Positions 1 through 12,745 of a stretch of DNA of 64,000 nucleotides are shown piece after piece (within the stretch, counting starts at the first letter, position 1; every line of letters starts with the position of its first letter). The notes below the pieces were generated by a model. It searched no databases and was not told the origin of the DNA. It was given only the letters and a program-made list of their open reading frames with translations. Origin of the DNA: Zonotrichia leucophrys gambelii (taxonomy: Eukaryota > Chordata > Aves > Passeriformes > Passerellidae); contig NC_088173.1 in the NCBI RefSeq assembly GCF_028769735.1, positions 6,345,038 to 6,409,037 on the forward strand, read 5' to 3'. Both the position numbers and the translations under genes were made by a program.

Positions 1-540
1 TTTTTAAAAATAGTAAGCCTATTATAATGAAAAACAGTTTCTACAATGCAATTGATCTGCAATGTATTTGTTACATTGAAGAAAAGCAAATTTCCCTTCA
101 AGTTGTTAACATCTGTAGAATTGATGAAAATTAATTCAGTCTTAATGTTTTAGGGCATAATTCCTTCCCAAAAAAACCCCAAATGAAGCAACTAGCAACC
201 ATACCATAATGAATACTTCCAAAAATTAAATTTCCTCTTTGATTAAGTTTGGCATATCTCTTTAAAGAAAGTATTTATTTTTATTTCTTGCTATCTTCTT
301 ACACCTCCATATTTTTTGCTAAATGTATATATAGATATGTATGATATTTATTCTGCTATTTATGTTCCCACAACCTCCACCATTGCTGTTACTCTCTGGT
401 AACTGCATGTCATTTGAAACTGGGCAAGACATTGAAGCAGAAGGGCTTTGACAACATGTTTTTTTTTTTTATTTTGCATGTGTCTCTTTCTTTTTACTTT
501 CAAAATATCAGCCAGTCACATTTTTCATTTGTTGATTTAA
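1..540. other. AT-rich sequence with no gene seen
   Basis: No coding frame, known repeat family or RNA gene is visible. A run of 12 T lies at about 459-470. The right edge is where CR1 ORF2 similarity starts. Confidence 0.6.
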
Positions 541-1835
541 AGGATGAGTTGTCAGAGTAGGAAAAAATATATGGAGCTTACAGTTGGCAATGGCATAGTT
601 GAGAGCCTCTGGGTAAGAATCAAGAGACAAACAGATAATGTGGATGTCATTGTGGGAGTCTTCTGTAGACCTCCTAGCCAGGATGACGACACCGAGGAAT
701 TATTCTTTGAGGAACTAAGGGAGGCTTCCAAGTCAACTGTCCTTGACTTATGGGGGACCTCAGCTTGCCAGAAATTACCTGAGACCATCACACTGCTGGT
801 AGAGCCCGGGCCAGAAGATTCTTAAAAACCTTGGATGAGAACTTCATGTCAAGGGAGATGATTTGGAAAGATGCCCTTCTTGATCTGCTGCTTGTCAAGA
901 GAGGATCTGGTGAGCCAAGTAACAACTGGCAGCCATCCAGGGCACAGTGATCATGAAGTGATTCAGTTTAATATCTCTGTTGACAGGAGGAGAAGGAAAA
1001 TCTCAACTCTGGAAATAAGGAGAGCAGACTTCAGGGTGCTCAGACAATTAGGGAGTAAGGTCCCTGTGGAAAGCATTTTTGCAGGTACTGGGGTCCATCA
1101 GTGCTGGTCTCTTTATAAACATCTCCTCCTAAAGGCGCAGGAGCAGCCACTTCTTAAATGTTGGAAGTCAAGTAGACAAGGCAGAATGTTGGCTTGGAGG
1201 AACAGGGATCTTCTCTTAAAAATAATGCTAAAGAGGTAGGTCTATGCCCAGTGGAAGCATGGGTAGGTAACACAGGAAGAATACAGAGAATTTGCTTGCC
1301 ACTGTAGGGAGAAAATTTGTGTGGCCAAAGCTCAGCTGGAGTTGAAGCTGATCAGAAATATGTAGGACCATAGAAAGATTGTTTTGAAATCTATTAATGG
1401 CAAAAGGCAGTGTAAAAATAACATGGGCATGTTAAAGGATGAGAATGGTCACCTCACAAACAGGGACAAGGCAGAGGTGTTTAACACATTCTTTGCCTGT
1501 CTTCAACACAGATGACAGACCAAGGGGGGTTTCAGTGCCCTGAGCTGGAGCACCAACTCTGAAACTGTGTGGGATCTGCTACCCAACTGGATTCTTACCA
1601 ATCTATGGGGCCTGATGGGATCACAAAACCTTTTTTGGTAAGTTTTGAGTGATTTTGGGAATCCAGAGAGGTCCCAGCTGAATGGAACTGGTGATCGTTG
1701 TCCTGATTCCAAAGGAGGGTGAGAAGCACAGGAAAAGGGCAGGGCAACCATGTTCCTGATCAACAGAACATTGAGGTCTCTAGTCTGGTCTCCTGCTTAT
1801 CTCTGACACATGAAAAATATCATAGAGGAAGAGCA
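541..1835 (+). mobile_element. CR1 LINE fragment: decayed ORF2, endonuclease to reverse transcriptase
   Basis: CR1 ORF2 encodes an AP-like endonuclease followed by a reverse transcriptase that copies the element into the genome. The frame at 544-825 carries a recognisable endonuclease segment (around RPPSQDDD and FFEELR). The frame at 871-1239 continues it and includes the endonuclease S-D-H motif, as H-S-D-H at 943-954, followed by the linker region (RRADFR, HQCWSL). Similarity then runs at nucleotide level, with more breaks, into the early reverse transcriptase region and fades near 1800-1835. The gene is dead. The reading frame slips near 745 in the GDF-like block, a stop ends the first frame at 825, and later parts have small deletions. 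Most CR1 copies lack the 5' end and keep the 3' end; this one lacks both. It may be an old copy cut by deletion. Edges are approximate, and the subfamily cannot be named by eye. Confidence 0.9.
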
Positions 1836-3940
1836 AAAGTGAGAGGAAGTGACAATCCTCTTTTGTTAAAGAAAATAGCACTGTGAGGTGAGGCATAAGT
1901 GACTATTTAGCATATCGACTACAAGGAAACAAAGATACACAAGAGAACTCCAGCAATGCTCTCTGAACAATGATGAAACTGCATGAAAAATACTGTTTCT
2001 GAAGCTTTTCAATTTCTTTTTATTTGCCTGCTAGGACAGCATTTTGTGTATTTCTCCATCCAGGTTCTTCTGTGCAGACCCTGAATTTCTTGTGTTTACT
2101 GCCACATCATCCCCGAGCTATAGAAATTAATAAGAAGTGCTCAGAAAGGTAGATTCTCAGAACAGCTTGGGATTACCAGTACCAGCTGAACCACAGGACT
2201 GGGCTGTGAAAAGAGGCTCTGCATGTTGCAGGGGAGAATGTATTAACAGGCTAAAACTGACAGCACTGCTTGCATGGTCCCAGAGCCATCAGGTTTGGAA
2301 GCACATAAGGCCTATAATTTGTATTTAACATAGCTAATTGACTGTCCTTGCATGGACCTCTGCAGGAACTTAACACTTTCATTTAAATAAACTGAACAAT
2401 AAAGTATATATTATCCAGTTAAAAGAAAACCCAACAAAACAGCGTGGGGACTCACACCCCTCTACAGATGTTTGCCTCTCTGGAGAGCTGTCAACCTTAC
2501 TTCTGAAGGAATCACTAAACATGATGAATTCTGGATGAATTCTTTTCAGATGAAAATACCTGGTTCTCTGTTCACTTTAGAAACTCCCAAGGCAAAGTAT
2601 GTTCCAGCCAGTCCATCCAATGGAACTTGGCATTGTGTCACATCACATTCTGATAAAGTATATATCCTTTGAAATGAAGTGGTTATTTTCTGCTTTTTTT
2701 TACCCATTCCTGTTTAACCAAGAATTATTGGGAGAGCTAACAAATGATGGAGAAACTTAAAAACCTTATTTTAAAGCCAAACTGTTGTATGCAGCCTACT
2801 TAGATTTTATATAGGGATTTTGAAAGCAAAAGAATTGGAGTTTTACTGCAGGAAAAAGTGTCTATCCTATTTAGACTGCAGACCTGTAGTGGAGCTATCA
2901 CCGTGCTTTGAGAGTTCCTTATTCTCACAGCATTTTTTGCATTGCATGTCTTCAATTTTGTCATGCATCTACATATTCAGGTCCTGTTTATCCTATTCTG
3001 ATCCTATTTTGGAGGATGAAGTGTCCTCTGTATCACCCTATCTGTCCTGCAGTTAGAGCAAAATTCAGATACCTCATTTCCATTTACTAAACACATCTTA
3101 CAAGGGAGACCACAAACCTCTCTGGGTTTCCTGTCTTCCAGCTGAATGCATCTTTGTCACTAAGTATGTTTAAGTAGTGGTTTTACTGCAATAGCCCCAA
3201 AGTACAAGGAATAAAAAAATAGCACTGTGAGGTGCTTAGTTAGCTATTGAGACAATGGAGATCAATACGAGACAGCTGCCTGCTGCACTTATTCCAGCTG
3301 AGCAGACCCTTTTTGTCTGAGGTTCCAGAGAAACTGCAGATTGCTCAGCCAGTGACTGATGTTCCTGAAGAAGTGAATTATTTACTAGTGAATATATGAC
3401 ACTGATATTTTTAGTCTCTTGCTATTAATTGTGGAGAGAAGTGCATCTCCTTCCTTAAAATAAAGTAAAAAAAGGACTTCTCTTCCACAGCAGCTGACTA
3501 ACAACAAAGATTATATTTCATGCCCAATAAGAGATGTAGGAGCAGACATATCTGTCAGGCCTGTTTCTTCCTTCCCAGTAAGGGTGCTAATAGAGAGTCT
3601 TTTCTGCAAGTGCTCCTCTAGCCTTTGTAAAATGCATTGTGGGAGAGAACATTTTCAAGGCTTGTCTTGCTTGAAAGTGCTTTCCAACGTCTGTATTAAG
3701 AGTAACTTGGAATTATTTGATGAAGCAGTATTTGAGATCTAGTCTTCAAGTGCAGACTTATCCCCAGCAGGGCTGAGGATTGTTGTAGACCATTGTGCCT
3801 TAAAGTGGAATCTCAAATTGTCACATGGCTATTCACAAAGCTGCCTTTCTGTTGCTGCTTCCAGGTGATGGAGAGAATTTTTTCTGATGTCATACTCTAA
3901 AGAACTGAGGTGTACAGTTCTCAATTCTCTCCACAATTAA
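1836..3940. other. Unassigned sequence, possibly old repeats
   Basis: No gene is recognised. The only internal signal is a 19-base identical block at 1872-1890 and 3216-3234, followed in both places by loosely similar sequence. Short open frames (for example 2137-2328 and 2820-3056) show no domain or codon signal and are taken as chance. Confidence 0.5.
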
Positions 3941-4130
3941 GAAGATTATAGAATTATATAATGGTGAGGGTTGGAAGGGACCTTAAAGATCACCTTGTTC
4001 TGACCCCACCCTGCCATGGGTAGGGACCAGATTGCTCGGAGCCCCATCCAGCCTGGTTTCGGATGATTCCGGGACTGGGTATCCACCACTTTTTCAGGCA
4101 GCCTGTTACAGTGCCTCACTAATGAAATCA
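3941..4130 (-). mobile_element. CR1 LINE 3' end, 5'-truncated, minus strand
   Basis: Read on the plus strand, the sequence opens with the reversed CR1 tail (ATAGAATTATATAATGG) and then GGTTGGAAGGGACCTTAAAGATCA. The reversed CR1 3' UTR follows, through CCCATCCAGCCTGG and CCTGTTACAGTGCCTCAC. Only the last 170-190 bases of the element are clear. The sequence after about 4130 no longer follows CR1. The open frame on the minus strand at 3946-4305 is a by-product of this repeat. Confidence 0.92.
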
Positions 4131-5395
4131 GCTGCCAGCCTTCCTGGCTGCTGTCCTTCATGAAGACATTTGTAAGGGTGAGGTTTTGCTCAGATGGCCA
4201 GTCAGAGGAAGTCCTTCTGCTGATAAAAGGAAGAGGGACAGCTTGTCTCAGTACAGGCATAAGGCAATCATGAAACTGCTCAGCATTATGAAGCCTGAAG
4301 TGCAACTGGAAGAATTCTGAAGAACTAGAAGATAAATGGACTGAAATGCTCAGAGAAGAAAAAGTCCCTTAGGGCCAGACAGCAGCTGAGTGTGGAAGGT
4401 TGCAAAGTCCATGCAAGACTAATTTTAAATTCCCAGCAGCTGTTCCATTTTGTGTCTGATCCTTAGAGTCTCATTTTTTCTTGCCTTTAAAAGGATGTAG
4501 ATCAAATCAGTAGAAGTTAAAAAAACTGGATTTCACTCTAGGCTGTAACCTTTTATTTTTTCCAGAATTATTTGGACTTTTTAGCAATATTTTTGTAAAG
4601 TGTTGGCATCAGTGACATCTGTACTGAGATAGATCCCTGTGCTTTTATTCTAGATTTGTATTAAAACTTTTATGTATTAGCTCAAAAATATTTATGAATT
4701 CTCCTTTGGCCTACTTAGTCTCTTTTTACTAACTGTACAGTGCCCTGCAGCTTTAATAATATACTTTCACCTAAACTGAATACATATGAGCAAAAAATTA
4801 TATTAGTATGTAAATGCATCAGTAATTTGAATCTTAACTCCATCTCCCTGTCTCTCTTCACTGTCTAATGGGAATGATTTTTTTGTATGTGTATATTTGA
4901 ATGACTTCTTTGTTACTTAAGTTGTATTTTTCATTCTAAGTAGGGTTTCTGATTATTAAACCTTTTGGAACATATTTTAGCAGAAAAATGAGCACATTCA
5001 ACAGGATGAGTAGTGACAGAAAAAAGAAAGACTGATAACAGGGTAACTTTGCTTCTGTCATCATCTACAAAACCTGAAAAACAGTATTTCCCTACTTTTC
5101 AGTTGTGCATCCAAACAATGTAAGGATTAGCACATTCTCAGGTGTTATGGTGATTATCAGTAAAGAAAACTGTACAAACAAAATGTGTGATGTCACAAAA
5201 CCAAATAACTTATTGCAGAAAATTATTGCATACATTGATTACCTGCATGTTAAAAAATACATTTGTAATGCAGACAATTTTTGAAGGCAACAATGCAAAT
5301 TAAAACCAAATCAATGGGGAGAGGTTGAGCCAAGTTTACAGGGAGTTTTTTCTTTAATTTTTTTCACACTGCTGATTGCTTTTGATATCTATGTG

Positions 5396-5417
5396 TATAT
5401 ATATATATATATATATA
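5396..5417. repeat. (TA)n microsatellite
   Basis: Eleven TA units in a row, followed by a TGTA/TATG-rich stretch to about 5446. It is probably variable in length between individuals. Confidence 0.95.
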
Positions 5418-6835
5418 CACAATGTATGTATGTATATATGCATATGCATTTTAATGAACAATTATATTACTTTAATAAAATCCTTCACATACTCATTTTT
5501 TGTCTTAAGAGTGCTTACTTTGTGTAAAAGTGACAAGCTCCAAGGAAGAAATTTTCTATGGCACTGTTATATAAATTCAGCTAACCTGCTGAGACATTTT
5601 ATTCTCATAAGACACCAGAAAACTCCACTTTAGCTATTACCTTTAACAATGATTCTTTGAGCAATCTAAATCACTCATTTGTGACAATTGGCATAGCCAG
5701 CAGGATCCTAAATCAGGATTCAAAACATTGTATGGTAAATTATTATGCAATTTGAGAGTGTTAAAAATAGAATCAAATTCTAGTAACTGAAATGTTTAAA
5801 ATAACAAATAACTTGCCAGAAGAAGAAAACATATTCCTTCTAGATTTAAAATTTGTGTTTCTGAATCTAACAAGATTACAAAAGTATTTTTTATCCTGTG
5901 TGATCCATAAGAACTGTCATATTTTTATATTTTGCAGAAATTCACCTTACCTAGTGGTGTGCAAAAAAAAAAAAAGTTTTTTACTGCTTAGTCTGACAAA
6001 TTTTTTCCACATCAGCCTTCACAGCTGCTCCAAGTACTTCAGTTTTTCAGGTGATGTGTCTGATCATGGCAATTCAGCCTAATCCAAATATGTATCAGTC
6101 ATGCAAGCAGATTGTTCTTTATTAAGGTTCACTTGAAGAGCTGTGACTAGGAGTAGCATGATGAACAGAAGGTCATCAAGACTGAATGTTATTTTTCTCA
6201 GACCTTTACTGAGAAAACTCAGGAGGAACTTCAAGCTAAATCTTTTTTTCCCTAAATGATTTTAGGATAGTTGCTCTTACACACCACGAGAGGGGAAGTT
6301 CCTTGATAGACAAATGGTGCCTCAGCAAACTGAACATGAAAAATAACTGGCAAGGAAGGAATTGGCAAAAGTAGAAAGAAGAGAACAGATTGGCACTTAG
6401 CACAGGGAAGAAGAAAAGAGAGGACCTATATACATCTAGCAGCAAATTATAGGGTGAAGAAAATAACCCAAATTTCTACCCAAGACTGTGTGGGCATGTT
6501 TCCTATTTCCTACCAGAGCAGGATTCTTGTGTATCCATCTGTTAAAATGCTAGGAAATCATGAAAGCAATTTTCCTGCTGTGTTCTATTAGTAATCTGAA
6601 TTCAGATTAGTCACGCTCAGCTAGGAGATCATCTCCTATCAACCTTTGCATCTCATCCAAGCTCGTAGTGACTTGTGTCTTTTGCAGTGCTCCAGACCAG
6701 CCTTTGTTTTCTGTCACTCATGGACTGTCTTCTCATCAGTGAATCACAATGAAACCTACTCAGATCTATTTAAGGCATGGTTGGAGATGGGAATAGTGCA
6801 AAACTACATACACTCAGTACGGTGTAGGTTGTGTT

Positions 6836-6855
6836 TTTCGCCCTCTGCTGCCACA
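6836..6855 (-). promoter_or_regulatory. CTCF-type motif, minus strand
   Basis: On the minus strand the sequence reads TGGCAGCAGAGGGCGAAA. This fits the vertebrate CTCF core (CCASYAGRKGGCR) well, including the central AGAGGGCG, with one weak base at the start. Binding is not shown by sequence alone. It forms a divergent pair with the site at 7457. Confidence 0.5.
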
Positions 6856-7456
6856 ATCATAAATGGTGGATAATGGTGTGATTAAGCCACTTGGGCTTTG
6901 GCCCAGTTTCCCAACTCAAAGGTGTCACAGGTCTCTATGCTTCTGTCTTTAGCTATGCATGAATCATCCATTTTTCTGCTTCTCTTGTAGTCATAAAATA
7001 CTTACCTGTTTCTCTACCACTTTCTCTCCTTTTTCTCTTTTTTTGCTTAATTTTTTCATGCTGGAAGATAGAAGCTGCCCTTGAATGAACTTTCAACTCA
7101 TTATTTACAGGAGCACCAGCAGCTTTTCTCTATCAGAATAATTTTTTTTCTAACTAAGGCTCTTCAATCCATGTGTGGAAGTATTTTTCTGTCCTTCAGG
7201 AAGAATTTTACGTGTTTCTCTGTTGAGCATTAGTGTCTTTGAAACATATATTCACACACATATGCAAAGACAGCAAGCAATCTTTACTTACAAAAACTGC
7301 AGATTGTTAACTTATTGTCAGTATCACTCGCCTGAAAACATGCTGCTTCACCCAGAGATTGGCTGTTTTGTAAACCTTTTCCTAAGGGTCCCGACTTTTC
7401 AGTTTCTGTGTAGATAACTCTTTTAAAGGTGTTTATTACGAGACTTTTGAATCAAA

Positions 7457-7479
7457 AGGCCACGAGATGGCGGCAGAGG
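7457..7479 (+). promoter_or_regulatory. CTCF-type motif, plus strand
   Basis: The plus strand reads GGCCACGAGATGGCGGCAG. This resembles the common CTCF variant CCACNAGATGGCRGC over 14-15 bases. It contains two CpG sites, which are rare in this AT-rich neighbourhood. Occupancy is inferred, not seen. Confidence 0.5.
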
Positions 7480-7908
7480 ATAAACAGTAGAAATAGTCCA
7501 GTCCATTTTGCAAGTGATGGTCTTTGAGTACTATTCTGGTATTAAAGAGTTAGCTCCATTTTCTGTTTTTTCATAATAGTCTTGTGTTCTTGATTTATGA
7601 TTACAAGTTATTGCAAACTTATTCTAACAATTTTTTTCTAATAGAGGTAGAAATAATTTTTCCCTGCTATCTATCTTGAAACATCAATGTAGATTTATGT
7701 CCTTATTTTAAAATTTTGTTTTGGTTTGGTGGTTTTTTTTCTCCCCCACTGTGTTTGCTACTGTCAGGGAGAGACACAAAACACAGACCTGAAGATATGC
7801 CAGTGGACACCAGGAATGAGACAAAGTTTTCATGGTTTCACTGAAGTCTTTAAATCTTCTGATTCTTAAATTATAGAAGGTTGTGTTTATCTCATCTCTT
7901 CCCTTCAC

Positions 7909-7926
7909 TTTTTTTTTTTTTTTTTT
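7909..7926. repeat. T18 homopolymer
   Basis: A run of 18 T. No retroposed gene body or element is recognisable beside it, so a retroposed poly(A) tail cannot be claimed. Confidence 0.9.
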
Positions 7927-10900
7927 CCCTCTTACTCAAGTCTTCAAGGTGAGATATGCCTTTGGTGTGCCCTTTATTTAAGGACTGGTGCTTCAAACTC
8001 ATTTTGTGTGAAGTAGCTTCCTTGGAGAGCAGCAGAGACAGGAGGCTTCCAGGCAGGGGAGAATTTCTGTGTGTGGAGCCCTCTCCTGTGAGCTGCTCTC
8101 TGCACACTCTCAGGCAGCAGCACTCCCTGGCCAAAACTCGTGTGAATACCAACACCAAGCTTGTAATTATCCTCAAGTCCTTCTTTCTAGGAACCATCTG
8201 CCAGTGGCATTTCACAAAGCTTTGCTGCCCAGATACTTGGAAAAACAGCTTGTGTGTTTGGAGACTTTGAGGAGGCACAAGGTGCTTCTGTCTGCTCCCT
8301 CCAGGCAGACTCTGCTATGTTCTGTGACTCCTCACTGCCAGCTCCAGCTGCTTTGTCTGCATTTCACCCCCAAAAGGGATGATGTGCTTACTGCTAAGTT
8401 AAAATGCATTAAATATGCCACTAGTATTTTTCCATGTTGGCAGTTACAGTAGTTGCCATGGGAATGTCAAATCATGTAAATGGGTGAAGAGGCAGCTCAC
8501 AAAACAGTATAGATTAGAGATGTGGCCCACAGCATTAAAAACATGTACAAACTGTCTTCTGTACGTAACCACACCATCTTCTGTCACTAAGAGGCTTCAG
8601 GAAAATAAATTTATACTTCTCTAGACCTGTTTTATAAATGAGCATCTTAAATAAATAAAGCATTTAACTGTGATGAGTAATCTCAGTTCTTTAATAAAGG
8701 ATGGAGTTATGCTAATTGAACAGCAAAGTTGTTTGTCAGGGCTGACAGATATCTGCATACTTCATTTATTCCATTAATTCATTTTCTGCAGCATATAATT
8801 ACAATCCTTTGCACAAGTGACAGAATCACAGATAGCATTTCAGTGCTGAGCTATATATCTTATTTTGTTATGATCAGTGAAGTATAGCAGTTATATCATT
8901 TTTATCAGGAGCATGCTGAGAATAACCAAAGGAGAATTCTAATGATTATGGACTTGTAAATCTTCAATTATTCATAAAGCAGCTTATGGACAGACATGAA
9001 TTTATTTTAAATTAATATGTTTTTTTCCTTTTATTAGTTCTCAGAAATTAAAATTCAGAGAAAGACTGGCAATAGGAAGCATTAGAGGCATTAAACTCAG
9101 TAATTCTTTAGCAATAAGGGAGATAGAACATCTTTGTAAAGAATGTAATTATGGATAAGGTATAATTGGTATTTTTTCTTATACCATGGAAAAAAATTAA
9201 GTTAAATTCCACCCATATTCACTAACACTTTTAGTTTCAGTTTGGTTTTTCTCATCTCTAAAATGTTGTTTATTTCATATTGAAATTGTTCTCTTACATA
9301 TGAATAATCTAAATTAGAGCAGCTGAGTAGATGTCCCCCTCGCCCTAATCACAGAATGTTCTTTCTCACATTCTGTAAACAAGCTCTGTTTTGCAATATT
9401 CTGCAAAAGTTACTGTAAAATAGACTTGGTTTCAGACAGGATGGGATTCATTCCTTAACAAAGAAACTGAACATCATCTGTAGGTATCTTTCAATTAATT
9501 CTGTGTGCAAATCCGCCAGAGGAAGGAATTAAACAGTGGGTGAACTTGGTAAGAGGGGCATAGCATGTCCTTTGCCTGTACATTTTTGATTTCAGTAAAA
9601 AATTACATGAGTTTAGCTTGAATTTTTGTGGTGTAGGTATGATCAGATTCATATAGGTAAATTAAATGTAAAATTCATCAGCCGCAGGCATCAGATCTTC
9701 TAATAATAAGAATCAGGTATTTTGTCCTGGAGAATACAAAAGGCTTATATTTGCCAGATGATAAGTATTTTCTAGAATTGCTCAACAGAACAACTCATTT
9801 CAGACAGAAAAGAAGTTCATTGTTACCAATTTTTATTAATGTCTAAAAGTCTGTAGTCAAATTGAACTGATACCTTCAGGTTAAAATATACTTTTAAATA
9901 AAGAAATTAGGTTTTTATGATAAAAATCATACACTATGTCACAACTGCCCAGTCATTTTCTAGATATGAATCACTTATAAATTTCAAAGAAAAAAGTGTA
10001 CCATATTTTCTATGCATGTAATATTATAATAACTGACTTAATTGGTATTTGGACAAGAATGCTGTGTCTAATGCAGCCAGGTGAGTGTCTCCAGCATGCA
10101 GAGAAAACACCCTCTGTGTCAAGATTTGGAATAATTTTATTTTAGAATCAGTGCTGGAATTTCCAATGTTTTATATTTTTTGTGACCTCTCATGAAGAAT
10201 TTCAAATATTTTCTGAACTCATATACAACATGAGCTGGCCTCTTCTGTGTCAGACTGTAAGAGAGGAAAAACGTTTCTTGCTGTTTGTTCTCCTCAGAAT
10301 ATCAGTAAAATAACTTTCAGATTCTGCATTTGAAGGTAAAAGACTGAACTGGGAGTGTTTTTAATACAAATTGGCCAAATGCATAGCACTGCTGAAACAA
10401 TTATGCTCCATTTCATGTTTTGGAGGTATTTTTGTACCAGATTTAAATCTTTGAGCAACTTTTAAACATGAACTGAAAACAGAAAATTGGAAGTTATGAT
10501 CACTGACTCTGACTAGTTTTTGACCATGAGTGAATCAGTTAGTTTCTTCGTGTTTTTTTTTTTTTAATTGAGCTATATAATGAATAAATAATACTAACAG
10601 TACATTTTCATAATAAGTTGTGAGCTGTAACCTATTATGAAATTACATAGCATGTTATGAATGATTTTGAAGATATACAATGATTTCAGAACTTTTATGC
10701 ACTTAATTATCCTTAGAAAATGTATTGAGAAGGGATACATATTTTCTCATTTTGTAATGAAGTAAATAAAGAAGTCTCAGTGTTTATCACGAAACACTCA
10801 ATTATTAATCATTAGGAAATGAAGACTTGTATAATATTAAAACTTGTGCTATTAGCCTTCTATAAGGACATTTTACTCTTTTAATCTGAATGACTTACAA

Positions 10901-11127
10901 GAGGCTGTTGTGGGTATTCTTCAGCAGAAATCATCTAATGGTTTGCTGCTCTGCATGGTAAACAGATGTGAAATAAGTTCTCAGCCATGTCTTTCTGGGT
11001 TCTTCCTTAACATGGCAAAGAGTAACTTTTGAGGAAACCTCAAACAGATGAAAAAAACTCATCAGAACCTCCTACTTAATTTTAAACTATACAATTAAAA
11101 TTAGAAAATTCTCCTTGGTAAATTATT

Positions 11128-11143
11128 AAAAAAAAAAAAAAAA
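11128..11143. repeat. A16 homopolymer
   Basis: A run of 16 A in AT-rich sequence with no recognisable element upstream. Confidence 0.9.
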
Positions 11144-12330
11144 TAGAATACTTGGAGGTATGCTTGGAAACATAATTTTGTGTATTTCCTGTGTATTGTA
11201 ATTAGTGTTGATTGGATAGAACAATGAAATATCTTGAGTTTACATAATTTCAAATGCTAAAAATAGCACATGGAAAAATCTTTCCAAGTTCTTTATCTTC
11301 AGTTATGTATACATTACATAGAAATGCGCAATAACTGCCATCAACAGACATTTTGCTCTATGCACAGATGTTCTTGCAGTTTTAATAGTTTTGTAACTAA
11401 TTACATTACACTTGGGTACCAATTCAGTGAAATTTGTTTTAGAATAAGAGTTCTCAATTACACAGGCAAAATAACATTCATGCTTCACTGGAACTGAAAG
11501 GCTAGGGAAAATATAAAATGTTCACAGGATCAACGGCAAAATTTATTTTACACAGTTAATTTAAATTGATTTTACTGCAGTATGTTAGACTATTTTCTGG
11601 TGGCTAATATCAAAAGGAATAGATAACCATATGACAAGATATGGACTATAGTCACTGCTTTTTTTCCTGCTAGTAAGTGGCACAGATGTCTTGAGGAGCA
11701 CCAGTTGTTAATAAACACTGCAATTTTATTTTTGTTTTAATTACTCTAGAAATAAGAAGCTTCTGAAATTTGCAGATAATGAACAAGCTACATTCATTTT
11801 AGTGATCCTCTCTGGATATATTTTGGGTGAGACTAAAAAGCAAAGTGCTTTTGAAATCTTAAGTGTGTGTGCAGCTTCCTCTGTTGTGATATGATAATTC
11901 ATAAAATTAGACATGTTCTTAAATTCTCTAGTGACTTGGGCCTGCATGTTGCGATCTCCTCTGGTGAACAGCTTAAGGCTACAGAAAATCATCAAAGAAA
12001 TTACAAAATGAGCAGAATTTCTATTACTTTGATCAGGGAATAATAGGGAAAACCAGAACGAGAGCTGTAACATTTATTTGAAGTAGTGGGAGGACAACTG
12101 TAGATTATGTGTATTACATATTTATCACTAATGTTTTTCTCAGCTATGTTTATTTGAATTTTCATTTTACATGTGTTTTTGTTATTCACGGGAACTTCAG
12201 GAAAAAGGTTTTTGTGACACAATATCTCCTCAGATTTTAAATGTCATTTATTCTTTGAAAATGTTACAATTTCAATCACACTTCTTAATTAAGCCTTTGT
12301 ATGTTACTACAAATATGTGGAGGGTTAGAA

Positions 12331-12700
12331 TGTAAGAAAATAGTGCAGAAGGAAATCTCACACCTGAGGAGTTGCAGCTGTACCAATCACCAGAGATTTA
12401 GGAACAGGCCTGCCCTTAATAGGCCACAGCTGTGTCCAATAAGGAGATGAGTGCTACAAAAGCGTGGGGTAGCTGGGTGAGGGGAGAGGTGGAGTTTGTT
12501 GGTTGTGCTGTGATGAGGGCTGGAATTTGTTGGCCGTACTGTGAAGAAGGAGTCAGTGCTGTGAGGAGCTGCCCATGAGAAATCACTGAGAAGGTATGGG
12601 AGCTTTGCAATACAGATACTAGAAAAGACATTTTCCGTGTATTTGAAGCCTTTAAAAATAGACCCATTCCTTGATTATGCTAATAAAATTTGATGAATAT
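12331..12700 (+). mobile_element. LTR-like repeat with internal tandem units (family not certain)
   Basis: The stretch has the order of signals expected of a retroviral LTR read on the plus strand. There are two CCAAT boxes (12383-12387 and 12436-12440), a weak TATA-like CTACAAAAG near 12453-12461, a GC-richer transcribed part, and AATAAA at 12682-12687. The CCAAT boxes sit in a diverged duplication with a period of 53 bases (CAGCTGTACCAATCA and CAGCTGTGTCCAATA). Further on, a unit of about 31 bases beginning GGAGTTTGTTGG at 12491 recurs at 12522, with a partial third copy from 12551. It looks like a songbird interspersed repeat to me, but I cannot name the family or prove TG...CA ends or a target duplication. 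It could instead be a non-autonomous element of another class. Confidence 0.5.
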
Positions 12701-12745
12701 TTCATTTTAAATATTGATTACATATCTAATAAGTAAATTGAAATT

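Larger units (their letters stand above)
4131..12330. other. Long AT-rich tract without a recognised gene
   Basis: About 8 kb with no CR1 or LTR that I can recognise. It contains a TA microsatellite, homopolymer runs (A13 at 5963, T18 at 7909, A16 at 11128) and two CTCF-type motifs, listed separately. The longest frames (7892-8278 minus, 8069-8452 plus) overlap on opposite strands in a slightly GC-richer patch and show no domain, so I do not call them genes. Confidence 0.55.

Noticed and set aside
7909..7926. Poly(T) run as the tail of an antisense processed pseudogene
   Set aside because: No gene-like sequence or target duplication is visible on the expected side.
7892..8452. Frames of 127-128 codons on opposite strands as possible exons
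   Set aside because: They are mutually overlapping, with no domain and no convincing splice context. The minus-strand frame starts its lysine-rich end in a poly(T) run.
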